Of a stretch of DNA of 64,000 nucleotides, positions 1-10,118 are shown one piece after another. Origin of the DNA: Ichthyophis bannanicus. Its lineage: Eukaryota; Chordata; Amphibia; Gymnophiona; Ichthyophiidae. Position numbers and translations under genes: made by a program. Under the pieces are notes generated by a model. It was given only the letters and a program-made list of their open reading frames with translations. It was not told the DNA's origin and ran no database searches. Every line of letters begins with the position of its first letter. Positions within the stretch are counted from its first letter, which is position 1. Location of the stretch: the NCBI GenBank assembly GCA_033557465.1, contig CM066033.1:585744438-585808437 (forward strand), written 5' to 3'.

Positions 1-159
1 GTCCAGGCAACCCTAGTTCCCACTACTGCTCTCGCTGGTGGCGACACACCCAGTACCTCTGGGCCGAGCCTCGGACCTCCTGACGCTGGAGGAGGGCTCC
101 CTTCTGCACCCTAGTGTGGGATCATTGACTCTAACAGCCTGGCTGCTGAGAGGGTAGCC

Positions 160-1124
160 TTGGCCATGCTCAACCTACCACAAGAGGTTGAGGAAATCCT
201 GCTAGCCTCCAGGAAACCCTCCATGAGGAGGACGTATGCCTTTAAATGGCGCAGATTTGCTCTGTGGTGCGCAGATAGGAAGGAGAACCTGTTCTCCTGC
301 CACATTCAGCTGGTACTCCAGTACCTAGCGAATCTGTCGCGCACAGGACTGAAATAGAAATCAGTCCAGGTGCATCTGAGCACCATAGCTGCTCACTGCC
401 ACCCAGTGGGGGGAAAGCCCTTATCTAGCCAGCCCCTGGTTTTCCCATTTCCTACAGGGCCTTCTGCTTTCCAAGCCCCCTGTCCGCCCTCCAGCAGCAG
501 AATGGGACCTCAACGTGGTGCTCTCCCAGCTCACTTGGCCACCGTTCGAGCCACTGGCCACCTGCCACCTCAGATACTATCCTGGAAGGTGGCCTTCCTG
601 GCGGCCCTTACTTCAGCTCGCAGAGTCAGCGAGCTTCAAGCACTGGTGATGGACTCCCTGTACACCAGGTTCTTCAAGAACAGGGTAGTGCTCCGCACTC
701 ACCTTAAGTTCCTCCCAAAGATGGTATCCCCCTTTTTCACCTCAACCAGGTGGTGGTTCTCCCCACCTTCTTCGCATGGCCTCATGCCGGCAGGGAGGAG
801 CTCATACGCCACACACTGGACTGTAAACAGGCACTGTCCTTCTATCTGCAGCAGACCCAGGGCCACCGTGAGATACCTCAGCATTTCATGTCCTAAGACC
901 CCAGCAGACTGGGGCTCCCTGTAACCCTATCCTCTTGGGTGATGGACTGCATTGCCCTCGCCTATGAGTGGGCGGGTCTCTCCCTGGAGCACCATATCAC
1001 AGCACAGCGCATGAGGGTGATGGCCACATCTGTGGTCCACCTCCGTTCTGTACCGGTGACAGAAATTTGCAGAGCCGCCACTTGGTCATCCACTCATAAG
1101 TTCGCACACACTACTGCCTGGTAA
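160..1124 (+). pseudogene. DIRS tyrosine recombinase, decayed (family I copy 1)
   Basis: Remnant of the recombinase that inserts circular DIRS DNA. Three reading-frame pieces (160-357, 370-924, 939-1124) align in order with the intact 439-residue recombinase at 16207-17526. The N-terminal core-binding part is at 160-357. The first catalytic arginine box reads SARRVSELQAL near 615-650. The second box, normally H-x-x-R, reads AQRMR near 1003, so the histidine is lost. The expected tyrosine position reads AHTTAW, so the nucleophile is also gone. Frameshifts separate the pieces. Family membership is well supported, and activity is excluded by the missing residues. Confidence 0.85.
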
Positions 1125-1349
1125 GCGAATCCCGTAGGGACAGTGCTTTTGGTTAGGCAGTGCTGCATAATATTTTTGGAGTGTAGGCAACTCCTGCCCT
1201 CCGACCCTCTGTGTTCAGACTACCAGAGTGATAGTTTTTCTGGACACTAAGGTCTTGCAGAGTCTCTCAGCAGGGACTCACCTTCTGCAACTCATGGCTA
1301 CCCGACCGGTCACTGTTGGTACTGTTGTGGTTCGGTCCTCAGCAGCCTG

Positions 1350-1704
1350 GAGTTAGGGAGTCCCATATGTGAGGACTGATTTCCTGCTTGTTTCTGAAGA
1401 AAGCGTAGTTACTCACCTGGTGTTCTCCGGAAACAGCAGGAATCAGTCCTTGCAACTCTCCCTCCTCTCCTTGGAGTTGCCATCTTTTTGTTTTTCCCTG
1501 ACCGCCATCTTAGCTATATCATCTGTCTGAGCAAGATGGCACCCTTGGGCGGAAAGGAGACCATGCATGCATGGTAGCATTCCCAAAGGCTTTCTTTGAA
1601 AGCTGGGGAAATGCTCCGCGCGGGCTCCATCGGTGCCAACGTCACCCATATGTGAGGACTAATTCCTGTTCTTCCCTGAGAACACATGTTACAGGTGAGT
1701 AACT
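1350..1704. repeat. DIRS family I internal complementary region and right terminal repeat
   Basis: The motif CATATGTGAGGACTGAT near 1367 is followed by gtagttactcacctggtg and a sequence complementary to the right end at 1640-1704. This is the DIRS arrangement in which an internal region is complementary to the joined termini of the circle. The block 1540-1660 is the terminal repeat and contains AGGCTTTCTTTGAAAGC, also found near 29093, 38492 and 44765. Confidence 0.75.
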
Positions 1705-3464
1705 ACTCTATATTGTGTTAAAGTAATCTACATGAGGAAGTATTAGGGCTGGGAAGGCTGAGCGGAAATTTGATGAGTTGGGGATGGGCCAGGGGTGTTG
1801 TGGAATCTTGGATTTATAGAATATTGCTTTGGCTGTAGCTGCTATTTTTATCTTGAAGGAGAGGTGTTGATCAATGATGATGCCTAGGTATTTAAGTTCT
1901 TGACGTACGTTTATTTGGATGTTGTTTATTGGTATGGTGGGTGGGTGGAGGGGTGAATATGTTGTCTATTGTGATGAATATTGGCTTCTGTTTTTTTGTA
2001 ATTGATTGAGAGATTGTTGGCTGTCAACAAGCGGGAGATGTCAGCAAAGCATTCTTGAATCCTTATGTATGATTGTTGTTTGGTGTGGAGTGTACTGTAC
2101 AACATATCATCATTGGCATAGATGTGGAAATCAATGTTGTGTGTTCTGATGATCTTGCAGAGTGATTGGAGGTAAAGGTAGAAGAGGAGTCCAGATAGAG
2201 TGGATCCTTGGGGAACTCCCTATGTTTGTTAGTATGGGCTGGAGGTATTTGTTTCTTGCTTTATTTGTTGCTGTCCATTAGAGAGGTAAGAGTGGAATCA
2301 TCTGTATACTGTTTCTTGGATTCTCATTGATTTCAAGCGCTGGAGGAGAGTTTTGTGTCCACTGTGTCGAATGCTGTTGAGATGTCGAGAAAGATCAGTA
2401 GGATGCCTTGGGTTGGGTCTTGTATGCCTTTGATTAGGTGGTTGATGAGTGTTGTCATCAGGGTTTCTACTCTATGTAGAGGGCGGAATCCGTGCTGTTG
2501 TGGGTCCAGGAGGGAGTTGTTGTCAATATGGTCCTGTAGTTGCAGTTGGACAGTCTTCTCAATGATCTTTGCTAGGAAGGGGAGGCTGGCTATGTGTCTG
2601 TAGGAGGCAGGGTCCGATGGGTCAAGGTTGAGTTTCTTCAGGGTGGGCCGGATGGAGGAGAGTTTTAAGGACTCTGGCATTTGTCCTTGTAATACCGCTT
2701 GGGTTATTCTGGTGAGTAGAGAGCTGAGATCCGTCTTTGCTGCTTTGATCCAGTTGGCAGGGCAGGGATCAAGGGGGGGAAGTGGTAATGTTGATTGTAG
2801 TTAGGATGGATTTGATGTTATCTCTGATGATGGCGTGGAAGGTGATCCAGCAGTTGAGTGAAGATGTCTCTGGTGATAGTGTTAAAGGTGGTCCAATGGG
2901 TGCGGTGGGTTGGTAGGTGGAGGTGGGATTGAGATGAGGGTGGAGTTGCTTGTAGTGTGTTGCTAGCTGTTGGTGGTTGAGAGTGGGGGCTGAGTGGTGG
3001 GTTGGTTTGTGAGCTGTTTGACAAGGTCGAAGAGTTCTCTGGGGCAGTTGATCGATGATTTGATAAGATGTGCATGAAATTGCTGCTTAGCTTTGTGGCT
3101 GTATGGTAGTCCCATAGTAGAGTTAGGTAAATTGTTGCAGTCTTCCTCAAGTGTTATTCTCCACCATCTTCTCTCAAACTTTCAAAGTTGGATTTTCAGC
3201 TCTCGTAGGTCTTGGGTATACCGTGGGGTTTTTTGGAATGTTTTGGGTGGGCTTGTTGGCATCTCAGCTGCTGTTCTTATGATGTGGTCCCAGTTGTTTG
3301 TGAGCATAGTTGGGTCTTCCGAGTCGATCTCTAGGTTTGGTAGGATGTCTTCTAGGAAGGAGTCTTTGTTGAATTGTTTGAATCTGCAATGGGGCTGTTG
3401 GCATGGGGTATTTGGTGGTTGAAGGGAAGGGAGAAGGTGACTAGCATGTTGTCTGACCAAGGCA
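1705..3464 (-). pseudogene. L2-like LINE (LINE B), endonuclease C-terminus and reverse transcriptase
   Basis: Minus-strand remnant of a non-LTR retrotransposon polyprotein. Reading from 3464 downward it starts in the last endonuclease motif (VPWSDNMLVT, about 3430-3464). It continues through the linker (3182-3460, 2818-3150) into the RT fingers and palm (2333-2680: SLPFLAKIIEK, FRPLHRVETL, FLDISTAFDTV). Next come GVPQGSTLSG near 2200 and the catalytic box near 2115, which reads YANDDML, so the first Asp of the usual YADD is Asn. It ends in a thumb segment (YLGIIIDQ near 1895, PHVDYFN near 1735) that is cut off by the DIRS at 1704. Multiple frameshifts are present. It resembles vertebrate L2; the exact clade is uncertain. 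Confidence 0.85.
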
Positions 3465-3840
3465 CCTTATTTATTTATTTATTTATTTATCTATTTCTTC
3501 TATACCGCCCCTTCCAGAGATCAGGGGCGGTTTACATGGAACAAGTAAACAAATTTGTATACTACTGTATACATTACATGGAACAGAGATTTCTAACTTT
3601 ATACAGATAATAGTTAATATATTACATGGAACAGAGATTTATAACTTTATACAGATAACAGTGCATTAAACTGTCAGAACTATTTACATTTTGTATACTT
3701 TTATAAATTTCTGTATCATAATATTGATCAGAATTTTCTAATTTTTTACAGGTAGTGAGGCGAGGAACTGCCGAACTATTTACAATGGTTATTTACCAAA
3801 AGGTTATATACAATGAATTACAGGGTGAAGCATTCGTTAG
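3465..3840 (-). repeat. LINE A 3' tail, hairpin and tandem 48-bp repeat
   Basis: Reading on the minus strand, the LINE ends in a hairpin followed by TAAA repeats (3465-3490). Just inside is a 48-bp unit beginning ttacatggaacagagattt, present twice (3574 and 3622) with a partial copy upstream. No coding sequence is seen between 3540 and 3930. Confidence 0.75.
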
Positions 3841-3937
3841 TCATGTGTGTGTGGTGGAATTTATTTCCATTTTTTTATTCGTGAGTTTTTTGGGGTGTCT
3901 GTGGTGGGTGTCTGTGTGTGGTTAGTTGAGTGTGATT

Positions 3938-5592
3938 TTAGGGTTTTGTGTTTGTGTGTCTGGGGATGCTGTGTGGTTGGACTTGGGGGTATGGGATTTC
4001 AAAGTGTTCGGAGAAAAGGTATGTTTTGAGTTCCTTCCTAAATTGGGTGAGGTCTTTTATGATACGAAGGTTTATTGGGAGATCATTCCAGAGCATGGGG
4101 GCAGTGAATGTGAAGGCCCTGGTGCTGGTGGATTTTTTAGTTTTCTTGAATGATTTTGGTATTTCAAGTGAGTGTGCTGCGTTTAGTCTGAGAGCTCTTG
4201 ATTCAGATGGGGCGTGTAATAGTGTGGATAGATATGAGGGGGCGATGTCGTTTAGGAGCTTGAATGTGGTTAGGAGAATTTTGTATCTGATTCTGCTGTT
4301 TATAGGGAACCAATGCAGTTCTAGAATTATAGGGGTAACATGGTCTACTAGGCGGGCTTTAGTGACTACTTTTGCACAGATGTTCTGGGCTCTTTGAAGT
4401 AGGTATGTACTTTTTTGTGGTAGGCCAATTAAGAGACTATTACAATAGTCAAAGTGTGGGGTGATGAGTGTGTTAACAACTGATCTAAAGTCATGGGTGT
4501 CAAGAAGGGGCCTTAGATGTTGTATGGTTTTGAGTTTGTAGAATATGGTTTTTACTGTCTGTTTTATGTGTGGTAGCATGGTGAGTGTATGGTCTATTAT
4601 TACACCTAGGTATTTTACCTCTTTTTTGACAGGTATAGTCGTATTGTTGATTGAGATTGATGTTGGATAAGTGTCCTCGGTCACGGGTGATCTTGTTACG
4701 AACATTGTTTTTGTTTTGTTTTTTTGAGGTTTATGCTGAGGTAGTTAGATTCCATCCAAGAGGTGGTCTCAGCCATGCATTCGGATAGGGCATCGTAGGT
4801 AGGGTTTTTTTTGTGGTTATGGGGAGAGCAAGCATGATGTCGTCAGCATAGATAAAGTGACTAATCTTGTGTTTTCTGAATATTTTTGTAATGGGTTGGA
4901 GGTACAGGTTGAAAGGAGAGCAGAAAGGGCAGATCCCTGGGGTATTCCTTGTCCTTGGGGGAAGGTTTCTGATACTTCCTGGTCTATTTGAACACGTATT
5001 AGTCTGTGTGTGATGTAAGACTTAAACCATTTGAGGACTGTCCCACCTATTCCTAGGTTTTCTAGTCTATTGATCAGAGTAAGGTGGTTGATGTTGTCAA
5101 AGGCGGCAGAAATGTCTATGAAAAGGAGTAGGAAGCCTTGACTGTTGTTATCTGTGCCTTTGATGAGGAAGTCTATCAGTGTAATTAGAAGGGTTTCTAC
5201 ACCGTGGAAGGGGCGGAAACCAAACTGGTGTGAGTCTAGGGGTTTGTGCTCATCGATATGGTCTTGTAATTGTAATTGGACGGTTTTTTTCTATTATTTT
5301 AGCTATAAATGGAATGCTGGCTATCGGTCTGTAAGAGTTTGGGTCTTTTGGGTCAAGTTTATTGTTTTTTATTATTGGGCGAAGCGTAGTGAGTTTTAGG
5401 GCATTGGGCATGATGCCCTGATCAAGGGATTGATTCACCATGTGTTGAATGTTTTCAGCGAGTTCTTCCTTTGTACATTTGATCCATGACACAGGACATG
5501 GATCTAGTGGAGAAGTTGTGGTGTTGATAAGTGTTATGATCCTAAGAAGGTGTTTTTGATCTATCGTGTGAAAGGAAGTCCAGGTGTTATTA
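3938..5592 (-). pseudogene. LINE A reverse transcriptase, frameshifted
   Basis: This is the RT half of the LINE A polyprotein. The C-terminal 255 codons (3938-4705) are open and contain VKYLGVIIDH, then the thumb and C-terminal segment ending near FSEHFEIPY. Upstream pieces carry the catalytic YADDIML (complement of 4834-4850), a GIPQGSALSAL motif near 4930, and ASIPFIAKIIEK within 5250-5492. The catalytic aspartates are intact, but at least two frameshifts break the frame between 4705 and 5500. A 110-bp insertion interrupts it at 5607-5716. Enzyme role (family knowledge): target-primed reverse transcription at the nicked genomic site. Confidence 0.85.
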
Positions 5593-5606
5593 GATTCAGT
5601 GTTTGG

Positions 5607-5716
5607 ATCTACCAGTCTCTGCCATTTCTGTTATTAATGTTATTAATTCTATTGATTGTTCTGTTTCCAATGGTTGTTGTTTGAAAACTGATAAATAAAG
5701 ACTTTAAAAAAAAAAA
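5607..5716 (+). mobile_element. Short poly(A)-tailed retrocopy, L1-type tail
   Basis: A 110-bp segment ends in an AATAAA signal and an 11-base A run (5706-5716). It is flanked by a perfect 14-bp target-site duplication, gattcagtgtttgg, at 5593-5606 and 5717-5730. The duplication and poly(A) tail show retroposition of RNA 3' sequence by L1-type machinery. The end (gataaataaagacttt then A's) resembles L1 3' ends, but a processed mRNA fragment cannot be excluded. It sits in opposite orientation to LINE A and is younger than it. Confidence 0.85.
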
Positions 5717-5719
5717 GAT

Positions 5720-5959
5720 TCAGTGTTTGGAGGTAGTTGGTATGGTGTTAAGTTTGCACTTTGGTTTTTCTGCAAAGTGGGTTGCTAAGGTTTGTATGCT
5801 TATTGCTGATTGTTTTGGCTCTTGGTTTTTAGCTTTTGTCAAAGTTTTTACGATTGCGAATAGTTCTCTGGGGCGGTTGATAGCCATATTTATTACTTTG
5901 GAGTGGTAATCCCTTTTTGACTTGTTAATTGCATTTTTGTAATTGTTGAGGGTGGTCAT
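5720..5959 (-). pseudogene. LINE A endonuclease-RT linker
   Basis: The 79-codon minus-strand frame contains KVINMAINRPRELFAIVK and ends in HFAEKPKCKLN. This is the linker between endonuclease and RT seen also at 48500-48800 and 59150-59340 (LFAIIRFLTK, LLTTHFADKL) in the other L2-like copies. It is separated from the endonuclease ORF by a stop or frameshift near 5990-6070 and from the RT by the poly(A) insertion. Confidence 0.75.
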
Positions 5960-6069
5960 ATATTAGGATTTATTTTCGTCAGATTTAGTTTTCCTCCATT
6001 TCTTTTCTTGTTTCCTCAATTGTTTTTTTAGATTTGCTAGTTCTCTCGTGAACCATTTTTCTGTCTTTT

Positions 6070-7395
6070 TTATTTGTTTATGCATGGTGTGTGTGTGGGG
6101 GCAGCTGCTTTCTGGACTGTTAGATTCCAATGGTTTACAGAGGAGTCGATGTCTGGGAAGTTTGTGTTGAGTATGGGTAGTACTTTGTCAAGGAAATTAT
6201 CTTTGTCAAAGTGTGCAAAGCGTGATATATGGGGTGAGGAGATTTTTGTATTCAGTGTTGCTTGAGCTGGGAGGTGGAGTGTAATAAGGTAATGGTCGGA
6301 CCATGGTACTTCTGTTATAGTTGGAGGGGTATGTTGATGGTGGTTATTAAGAGAGGAGGGGAGGAAGATGAGATCTAAAGTGTTGCCTTTTATGTGGGTG
6401 GGGGCATGTATTATCTGTGTGTAACCCATTTGGGTCATAGCGTCCATGAAGTTGTCTGATTGGGAGTTGTTCAGAGAGGGGAGATTCAAATCACCTAGGA
6501 TTACGAGTGGTTTGTTTGGTGATGCTGTGCATGCGAGTTCAAGGATGGGGGAGAGGTTTTTTTGATCAGTTGATGGGGGTCTATATATGAGTGTGAGTGC
6601 AAGGGCTCTATTTTCTATATTGATGATGTTTATTCCATCTATATTATTTAAGCATGTTAAGGTAAATTGTAGGTCTTTTTTTGTGAGTATGAGAGCGCCA
6701 CCTCCTCTTTTTGCATCCCGATGGCAGCTGAATGTATCATATTTATGTGAGGTTAGCTGGTTTAGTAGTACGGTGTCTGTGGGAGTGAGCCATGTCTCAG
6801 TAATGCAGATGATGTCAGGGTTTTTGTCTTTTATAATGTCATTGATGATTGGTATTTTATTTCGTATGGATCTAACGTTTATTAAGATGAGCTTTGTTTG
6901 GGTGTCTATGTTGGTTGTGTTGTCACTTAAACCACTGTGTGGCTGGTGTTTTATTTGGATGAGTCTGCGATGGTGTCTGTCTGAGTCATGGCGTGAATAA
7001 TGATTGTAGGTGTGTGTAAAAGTTGAACAGTGTGGTGTGTTTTGGTGAGGATTGTGGATAGTGATGATGTTATGTGGATTTCGGTGATGATTATGTATGA
7101 TGGGGATATTATTGTAGGGGTTTTGATTGGTTTTGTACGAATAGATGTGTTGAGTTAGGAGAGTTATTAGAATGAGAGTGAGTGGGAGGTTTATCTGTCT
7201 TGTGGGAGACATTGTGTATATATTTTGAGGGGGGGAGGGAGCTCTGAGAATGGGGCTCTGAGAACGGGGGACTAGTGGATGAGTCTGTGTATTGATGGTT
7301 ACAGGCAGTAATATAATATCGTGTGTGGGGTGTGTAAGAGAATTAATATATAGCTGTCTGCAACAGTTCTCAATGGTCTGGGTGTCTACTGACAA
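6070..7395 (-). CDS. LINE A apurinic-like endonuclease ORF (441 codons)
   Basis: A continuous minus-strand frame of 441 codons encoding the APE-type endonuclease of an L2-like LINE. The first 170 residues are low-complexity, His/Asn/Thr-rich and of no recognised fold; the true start may lie downstream. The endonuclease follows, with INVRSIRNKIP (about residue 175), ITETWL (about 198), a GGGALIL segment, LIYRPPS, LGDLNLPS (about 300), GNTLDLIF and PWSDHYLITLH (about 360). This is the full order of catalytic motifs. The frame ends where the linker to RT should continue. The endonuclease nicks target DNA to prime reverse transcription (family knowledge). It is the best preserved endonuclease in the window, but the element as a whole is broken in RT. 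Confidence 0.85.
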   Translation of the reverse strand: MSVDTQTIENCCRQLYINSLTHPTHDIILLPVTINTQTHPLVPRSQSPILRAPSPPQNIYTMSPTRQINLPLTLILITLLTQHIYSYKTNQNPYNNIPIIHNHHRNPHNIITIHNPHQNTPHCSTFTHTYNHYSRHDSDRHHRRLIQIKHQPHSGLSDNTTNIDTQTKLILINVRSIRNKIPIINDIIKDKNPDIICITETWLTPTDTVLLNQLTSHKYDTFSCHRDAKRGGGALILTKKDLQFTLTCLNNIDGINIINIENRALALTLIYRPPSTDQKNLSPILELACTASPNKPLVILGDLNLPSLNNSQSDNFMDAMTQMGYTQIIHAPTHIKGNTLDLIFLPSSLNNHHQHTPPTITEVPWSDHYLITLHLPAQATLNTKISSPHISRFAHFDKDNFLDKVLPILNTNFPDIDSSVNHWNLTVQKAAAPTHTPCINK

Positions 7396-7735
7396 CAGTA
7401 GATGACTACCGTGTTACACTCAACAGTGTAATAACTACTGGGTTACAGATAACAATATGACAGTATATGGGTTACAGACAACAATTTAACTGTGTTACAG
7501 ATAACACTATATCAGTATATGAGGGGTGGGTGGGAGAACTAGCTACTGATAACAGTACAATGAGTGATTTTTACTGTCAACAGTATAAAGGCTAATTACT
7601 GGTAATAGTATAAAGAACTAGTTACTGGCAACAGTATGATGAGAGATTATTACTGGCAACAGTAGAAAGGCTAATTAATACTGGCAACAGTGTAATGAGT
7701 TTCTGAGATCAGTTCCTGAGACCAGTACAGATAAG
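7396..7735 (-). repeat. LINE A 5' region, degenerate short tandem repeats
   Basis: Repeated variants of ttactggcaacagta and gttacagataacaat, spaced about 25-45 bases, fill this stretch. No frame is convincing. It lies between the endonuclease ORF and the GC-rich array, so it is part of the LINE 5' region or its upstream ORF remnant. Confidence 0.6.
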
Positions 7736-8340
7736 ATGTGGTTACTAGCGAATAGTAGAATTGTAAAATTGGATACAATGTTGTCTGAGGTAAATTTAAC
7801 GCTAGTTATCGTCAATAGAACAGTTGTACTTGCTGCGATCCGGGACTTTGGTTGTGTTGCTAAAGGGGGTGATTACAGTTCTCCAGGAACTCTGGTTGTT
7901 AGATACTTGTATTCAATTGCAGTGCGACCCGTTCTGTCGCTGTAATGATGTGTGTTGTTGGGCACGAGCTCAACCCAAGGGGAGCTCCAGCTGCTTCTTG
8001 CTTGTAAGGTAGAGACGCGGTGGCTCCGTCGGAGATTAATCGGGCGTGTTGTTGTTGTAGGCCTCTGCCTATGGGCTGTGCGCTTGTTCGGCGCTCCTTT
8101 AGGTGTGCCGCCGTCTGCCCTGATTGAGCAATGCTTCCTGGAGAGGGTGGTTTGAAGTTCTGGCCTGCTCGATCCCCGTTGGGAGAGCCGCTGGAGAGGC
8201 TGGAGTGCTGAATAGGGAGGGTTTTAGTGGCTTCACAGTTTCATCGACTGGTAGGAGGAGGTCCTGGGTGGGGGGCCTTCTGGGGCCGCCACCTAAGGGC
8301 CACGCCAAAGGGCCCGACCAGGCGCGGGCCCGCCTGGTGG

Positions 8341-8723
8341 CGGCTTGCTTTTTATGCCGCCTGCTGCTCCTCCCCCTCCCACAGCCCCGATTGGGCTGGA
8401 GGTGCTGCTTGGGAGTGCAGGCTGGCCGGGTCAGGCGTCCCCGATCAGGGGTTGAAGATGGCGATTCCCGCCGGCAGCGGCTTGCTTTTTATGCCGCCTG
8501 CTGCTCCTCCCCCTCCCACAGCCTCGATTGGGCTGGAGGTGCTGCTTGGGAGTGCAGGCTGGCCGGGTCAGGCGTCCCCGATCAGGGGTTGAAGATGGCG
8601 ATTCCCGCCGGCAGCGGCTTGCTTTTTATGCCGCCTGCTGCTCCTCCCCCTCCCACAGCCCCGATTGGGCTGGAGGTGCTGCTTGGGAGTGCAGGCTGGC
8701 CGGGTCAGGCGTCCCCGATCAGG
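8341..8723. repeat. 137-bp GC-rich tandem array, about 2.8 units
   Basis: Units start at 8341, 8478 and 8615, each beginning cggcttgctttttatgccgc, and are nearly identical; the third is cut at 8723. The array is on the 5' side of LINE A, where some LINEs carry promoter monomers. Overlapping open frames across the array (8124-8842) merely repeat the same translated unit and are not taken as genes. Confidence 0.9.
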
Positions 8724-8734
8724 CAACGGACTGT

Positions 8735-9362
8735 GTTTGCAACGGACTGTGTTTGCACTGTGTGTGGGGGATGAGAGTGGGTTGGGTGGGTGGTGGTGAA
8801 TATCAGGTCAAGGATGTTACATGGGAGGTTAAGGTCCCCTAGGACGAGGAGGTCTTTATTGGTTTCTGTATTGTTCAGAATGTTTTCTAGTATACTGGAG
8901 AGGTCAGATGGTGTGTTAGCAGGGGACCTGTAGATGAGGAGAAAGGCTAGGTTAGTTTATTATCTGTTATGGTGAAGGTATCTGTTTCCTCTCTGCTCTC
9001 CATTGTGAGGAGTCGGAAGTAAAGATGTGATCTGGTTATGAAAAGGACTCCTCCGCCTTTACGATGACTTCATGGGCAGTTGAAGATGGAGTAACCCTTT
9101 GCTCTGAGTAGGTTGAGGAGTATATTGTCGGGGTCAGCAATCCAGGTTCCATTATGCAGAGGATGTCTAATTTGTAGTCGGTGAGTAGGTCTCTGATGGT
9201 GGGGATTTTATTCCTCATGGACCCGGCATTTATGAGTGCACATGTAAGTGTTTCTGCAGAGGATTTGATGGTTGTGATGAGAGAGTGATGGTGGTTGATT
9301 GTTTGAATCGGTATTATGTGTTTGAAGAGGCGTTGTTTTGTGTGGTTGGGACTGGTGAGCAT
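8735..9362 (-). pseudogene. LINE B endonuclease N-terminal half
   Basis: A minus-strand endonuclease fragment. Reading from 9362 downward: LINAGSMRNKIP, then LDILCIMEPG (the catalytic ETW position reads EPG), a frameshifted middle part, and LLVLGDLNLP near 8835-8865 followed by ILDLIF. The next expected motif (PWSD) is not here but at 3430-3464, on the far side of LINE A. The two halves therefore belong to one older LINE split by the insertion of LINE A. Stops and frameshifts are present. Confidence 0.8.
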
Positions 9363-9655
9363 TAGGTAGTGTTGGGGGGAGTGAGGATGGTGTAGTGGTC
9401 AGTGGTCAGGAGGATAAGGATACACAGGGCTACATATATCACAAGGATAGTTGTGGACTGTGGTGTTTCAGTATTTGTGTCTGGGGCAGTCTCAGGCCTC
9501 AGGTGCGGGGTTTATGGCCGAATGAGTTTGTGGCTGGGAGAAAAGTGTTGGAGCAATGGGCAGGAATTACCAGTCAGCTGGCTCTGTTGTTCCCGTGCTC
9601 CCTTTCTGTTCAGGATAGTTGTCTGATGTCTGGAGATGTGCACTAGAGGTGTAGA

Positions 9656-10118
9656 TTGTGAATGCAATGTGGTGAGTCTGGCCAGATTGGCCTTGCGGTG
9701 GGGGGGAAGGGGGCAGGGAGGCTTTCCAGTTCCTGCCTCCTACCCTGATGCCAAATCGGGAGCTGGAAGGATGGCTGGAGAGTGTCCTTGCGCCTGGGGA
9801 CTTGTCCTGTAGTAGTGCTGCTGCAACATGGTGAGTCCGGCCCGATTGGCCTTGTGGCGGGGGGGCAGGGAAGCTTTCCAGTTCCTGCCTCCTACCTCAA
9901 CATCAATCGGGAGCTGGAGGGATGGCAGGAGAGTGTTTGTGCACCAGGAGGCGTGTTCTTTAATAGTGCTGCTGCAATGTGGTGAGTCCAGCCCAATTGG
10001 CCTTACGGTGAGGGGCTGGGAGGCTTTCCGGTTCCTGCCTCCTACCCCAACACCAATCGGGAGCTGGAGGGACGGCTAGAGAGTGTCCGTGCACCTGGAG
10101 GCACATCATTTAGTAGAA
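9656..10118. repeat. GC-rich tandem array, three units of 151-159 bp
   Basis: Units are anchored on ggtgagtc at 9671, 9830 and 9981. Each contains a gattggcctt core, ctttccagttcctgcctcc, and a cgggagctggagggatgg segment. The units are more diverged than those of the 137-bp array and unrelated to it in sequence. They lie on the 5' side of LINE B, mirroring the position of the other array relative to LINE A. Confidence 0.85.

Larger units (their letters stand above)
1..1704 (+). mobile_element. DIRS retrotransposon, family I, copy 1 (3' part)
   Basis: This is the 3' portion of a DIRS-type tyrosine-recombinase retrotransposon; the rest lies outside the window. It holds a decayed recombinase (about 160-1124), an internal complementary region (about 1350-1450) and a right terminal repeat ending in ggtgagtaact at 1704. 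The terminal motif CATATGTGAGGACT appears at about 1367 and 1648. The same motif and the same order of parts recur at 27345-29210 and 38404-44865, which defines the family. It abuts LINE B coding sequence at 1705, so it probably inserted into that LINE. The left flank is not visible, so this cannot be confirmed here. Confidence 0.85.
3465..8723 (-). mobile_element. L2-like LINE (LINE A), nearly full length
   Basis: A minus-strand non-LTR retrotransposon. Its 3' end is at 3465 with a (TAAA)n-type tail preceded by a hairpin CCGCCCCT...AGGGGCGG (about 3508-3532). It then runs through a 3' UTR, RT C-terminus (3938-4705), RT core (to about 5590), endonuclease (6070-7395) and a long 5' region. The 5' region holds short degenerate repeats (7395-7735) and a 137-bp GC-rich array (8341-8723). 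It lies inside LINE B: the LINE B endonuclease breaks off on one side at 3464 and on the other near 8735. The 5' boundary is approximate. A 16-bp direct repeat (caacggactgtgtttg) stands at 8724-8755, next to the junction. Confidence 0.8.

Noticed and set aside
8124..8842. Overlapping open frames of 216, 121 and 104 codons
   Set aside because: They are different frames through the 137-bp tandem array and repeat the same translated unit; the openness follows from GC-rich repetition, and no start context or domain is seen.
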